Assembly: GCA_035772735.1 (NCBI GenBank)
Contig: JASDFA010000001.1
Coordinates: forward strand, 76,844,001 to 76,908,000
DNA length: 64,000 bases
Source: Datura wrightii
Lineage: Eukaryota; Streptophyta; Magnoliopsida; Solanales; Solanaceae
Direction: 5' to 3'
Shown here in pieces: positions 62,700 to 64,000 of the stretch. Position numbers and translations under genes: made by a program. Positions within the stretch are counted from its first letter, which is position 1. Each line of letters starts with the position of its first letter. The notes under the pieces were generated by a model. The model was not told where the DNA came from. It searched no databases and saw nothing but the letters and a program-made list of their open reading frames with translations.

Positions 62700-64000
62700 T
62701 GGTTATAGGTAAAAACCGACACGCAAGTGCACGTGGTCAAACAAGTAATAAAGTGGCTAAGTAAGCCAAGTATCGAACCAAGGAGACTCTGGATAAGTGA
62801 AATTGATTAACTATACTATATTCTAGCTTTACTTCTAATTATGCTGACAACAACGTAACTAAAAGTTAAATAATTTTGTTTATAACTTATATACTAAAAC
62901 TATTAACAAATATTTACTTTGAATTGAAACTATGGATATGAGCATGCCAAGGTTCAGAATAAGTAATGAATTTGATTATAATCATAATTTGGTTATTCTT
63001 CTCTTCATGTTGCTAGCCAAGAACATTAGCCTAGAGATTAAAACTCTCGTATTTAATCTCACTTTAGAATCATAAACCATTCGTCTACATTTCTGTGATC
63101 AAATGCAATTTATGACCTAGCAATACAATTCCGGTTCCTAAATTGACTAATACGGCTTTCAAGTATATTTCTATCAGGAAAGCACATCAAAACCCAATTT
63201 TCCCAAATCAAGTTAAGAACAATACCCTATTAATTCACAACTTTCCAATTTCTTGATCTCTCGAGTGAAATTGGACTTTTTAGATGTACATTAATGTCGG
63301 CCACACACTAATGCAGTAGAAACAAGAATTAATAGAACAACATGGAAGAAGAAGATGAAAACCCATACAATTAACAATCAAAATTCATCACCATTGTTCA
63401 CAACCTCAGCAAGGAAGAGAATTAGCCACTCATTTGTGGATTAATCATCCTAAAACAAGTGTTAATCATACAAACAATTGATTGAAAGAAGAAAGAAAGA
63501 GAGAAAAACCCTTAGCTTTTTCGTTCCTCAACTGCCTCTAACCCACGTCCTTGCTCCACCAAGTCTGAATTTTTTAAAAATAAGCCTAAGTGTTCTATTT
63601 ATACTATTGGGAATTTTTCCCAGAATAACAAGCAACGTGTCACGGAGGCCAACGCTGAGCACTACCTCCGTGACACGGCATGGACGCGGACCCTTACTGG
63701 AAATCCAGGGTCCGGGAATATAGCCTCAACGTGGCACGGAGGCCAACGCGGAGGCTTATCTCCGTGCCACGGAGCTGTCGCGAGGCTTCACTGGAAATTG
63801 CCAATTAAATCACCCTCCAGGCAGTGTACCTCCGCGATGGTAGCGTGGCACGGCTCCAGCGCGGAGCCCTTTTACATTGCCCATTCCAATGTCTTTTCCG
63901 TGCTCGCATCCAAGTCCAACTCTGATATTGTCCCAACATGCATTTTAGCTCCTAAAAATCATATTTTACCTGCAAACAAATGCTAATCATGTTGGTTAGT
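62700..64000 (-). repeat. Element G LTR (Athila-like), partial
   Basis: A minus-oriented LTR related to element C's: both begin with a CGCAAGTG..ACG / AAGTAATA.AGTGGCT / TCGAACC block, and both have CTAATCATGTTGGTTAG towards the other end. The left edge at about 62700 is estimated. The hairpin modules lie at 63634-63870 and the inverted TATA box CTATTTATAC at about 63595-63604. It runs off the window. Confidence 0.78.
63637..63853 (-). promoter_or_regulatory. Hairpin modules of element G LTR
   Basis: The first hairpin has perfect 12-bp arms, GTGTCACGGAGG (63637-63648) with CCTCCGTGACAC (63665-63676). The second has perfect 11-bp arms, GTGGCACGGAG (63731-63741) with CTCCGTGCCAC (63760-63770). 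The two differ by a matched T:A to G:C change. A 25-bp segment at 63829-63853 matches element B 3' LTR 9486-9510 with one mismatch. Confidence 0.8.

Overview
This is a eukaryotic, nuclear plant window, most likely from a eudicot with a repeat-rich genome (a Solanaceae-like asterid is my guess from the look of the LTR families; low confidence). It holds one intact host gene, many nested LTR retrotransposons of the Ty3/gypsy superfamily, and one small CACTA-type DNA transposon. I saw no rRNA, tRNA, CRISPR or bacterial features.

Layout. (1) 1-18576: a three-level nest. Element A (Tekay/Del-like chromovirus pol, already degraded) was split by element B (1516-17835, 5-bp target duplication AGCAT). 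B's 3' LTR was then split by element C (10980-16892, minus strand, target duplication CGGGG), an internally deleted Athila-like element with a tRNA-Asp primer site. (2) 18577-28085: the only low-repeat stretch. It holds a 604-bp CACTA element (21434-22037) and, on the minus strand, a 13-coding-exon gene for a 600-residue SEC14/nodulin-domain phosphatidylinositol transfer protein (23086-26625). (3) 28085-31480: a decayed minus-strand chromovirus, J. (4) 31490-64000: a second deep nest. An old Athila-like element K (31490-33261, resuming at 55311-55495) is the host. It was split by a solo LTR, I (33262-55310), which was itself split by element D (33304-42834) and element H (44175-54104, target duplication TGTTC). 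K was hit again by element E (from 55496), E by F (from 58929), and F by G (from about 62700). E, F and G run past the right edge or into one another.

How it works together. None of the retroelements looks able to move by itself. B is closest, with all gag-pol domains present, but it carries four in-frame stops, one frameshift and a lost RNase H aspartate. D has a lost reverse-transcriptase aspartate and an integrase deletion. H has LTRs of exactly equal length around a badly decayed interior, which suggests that it was copied in trans. Most nonsense codons look like CAG-to-TAG or CGA-to-TGA changes, the pattern expected from deamination of methylated cytosine.

The most unusual signal is regulatory. 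Just upstream of the TATA box, the LTRs carry GC-rich hairpin modules (arms such as GTGTCACGGAG / CTCCGTGACAC) that are shared between chromovirus-type (B, H) and Athila-type (C, G, traces in K) elements. Within G, two copies show a matched arm change (T:A to G:C). Other LTRs in the window use different palindromic cassettes in a comparable part of the LTR.
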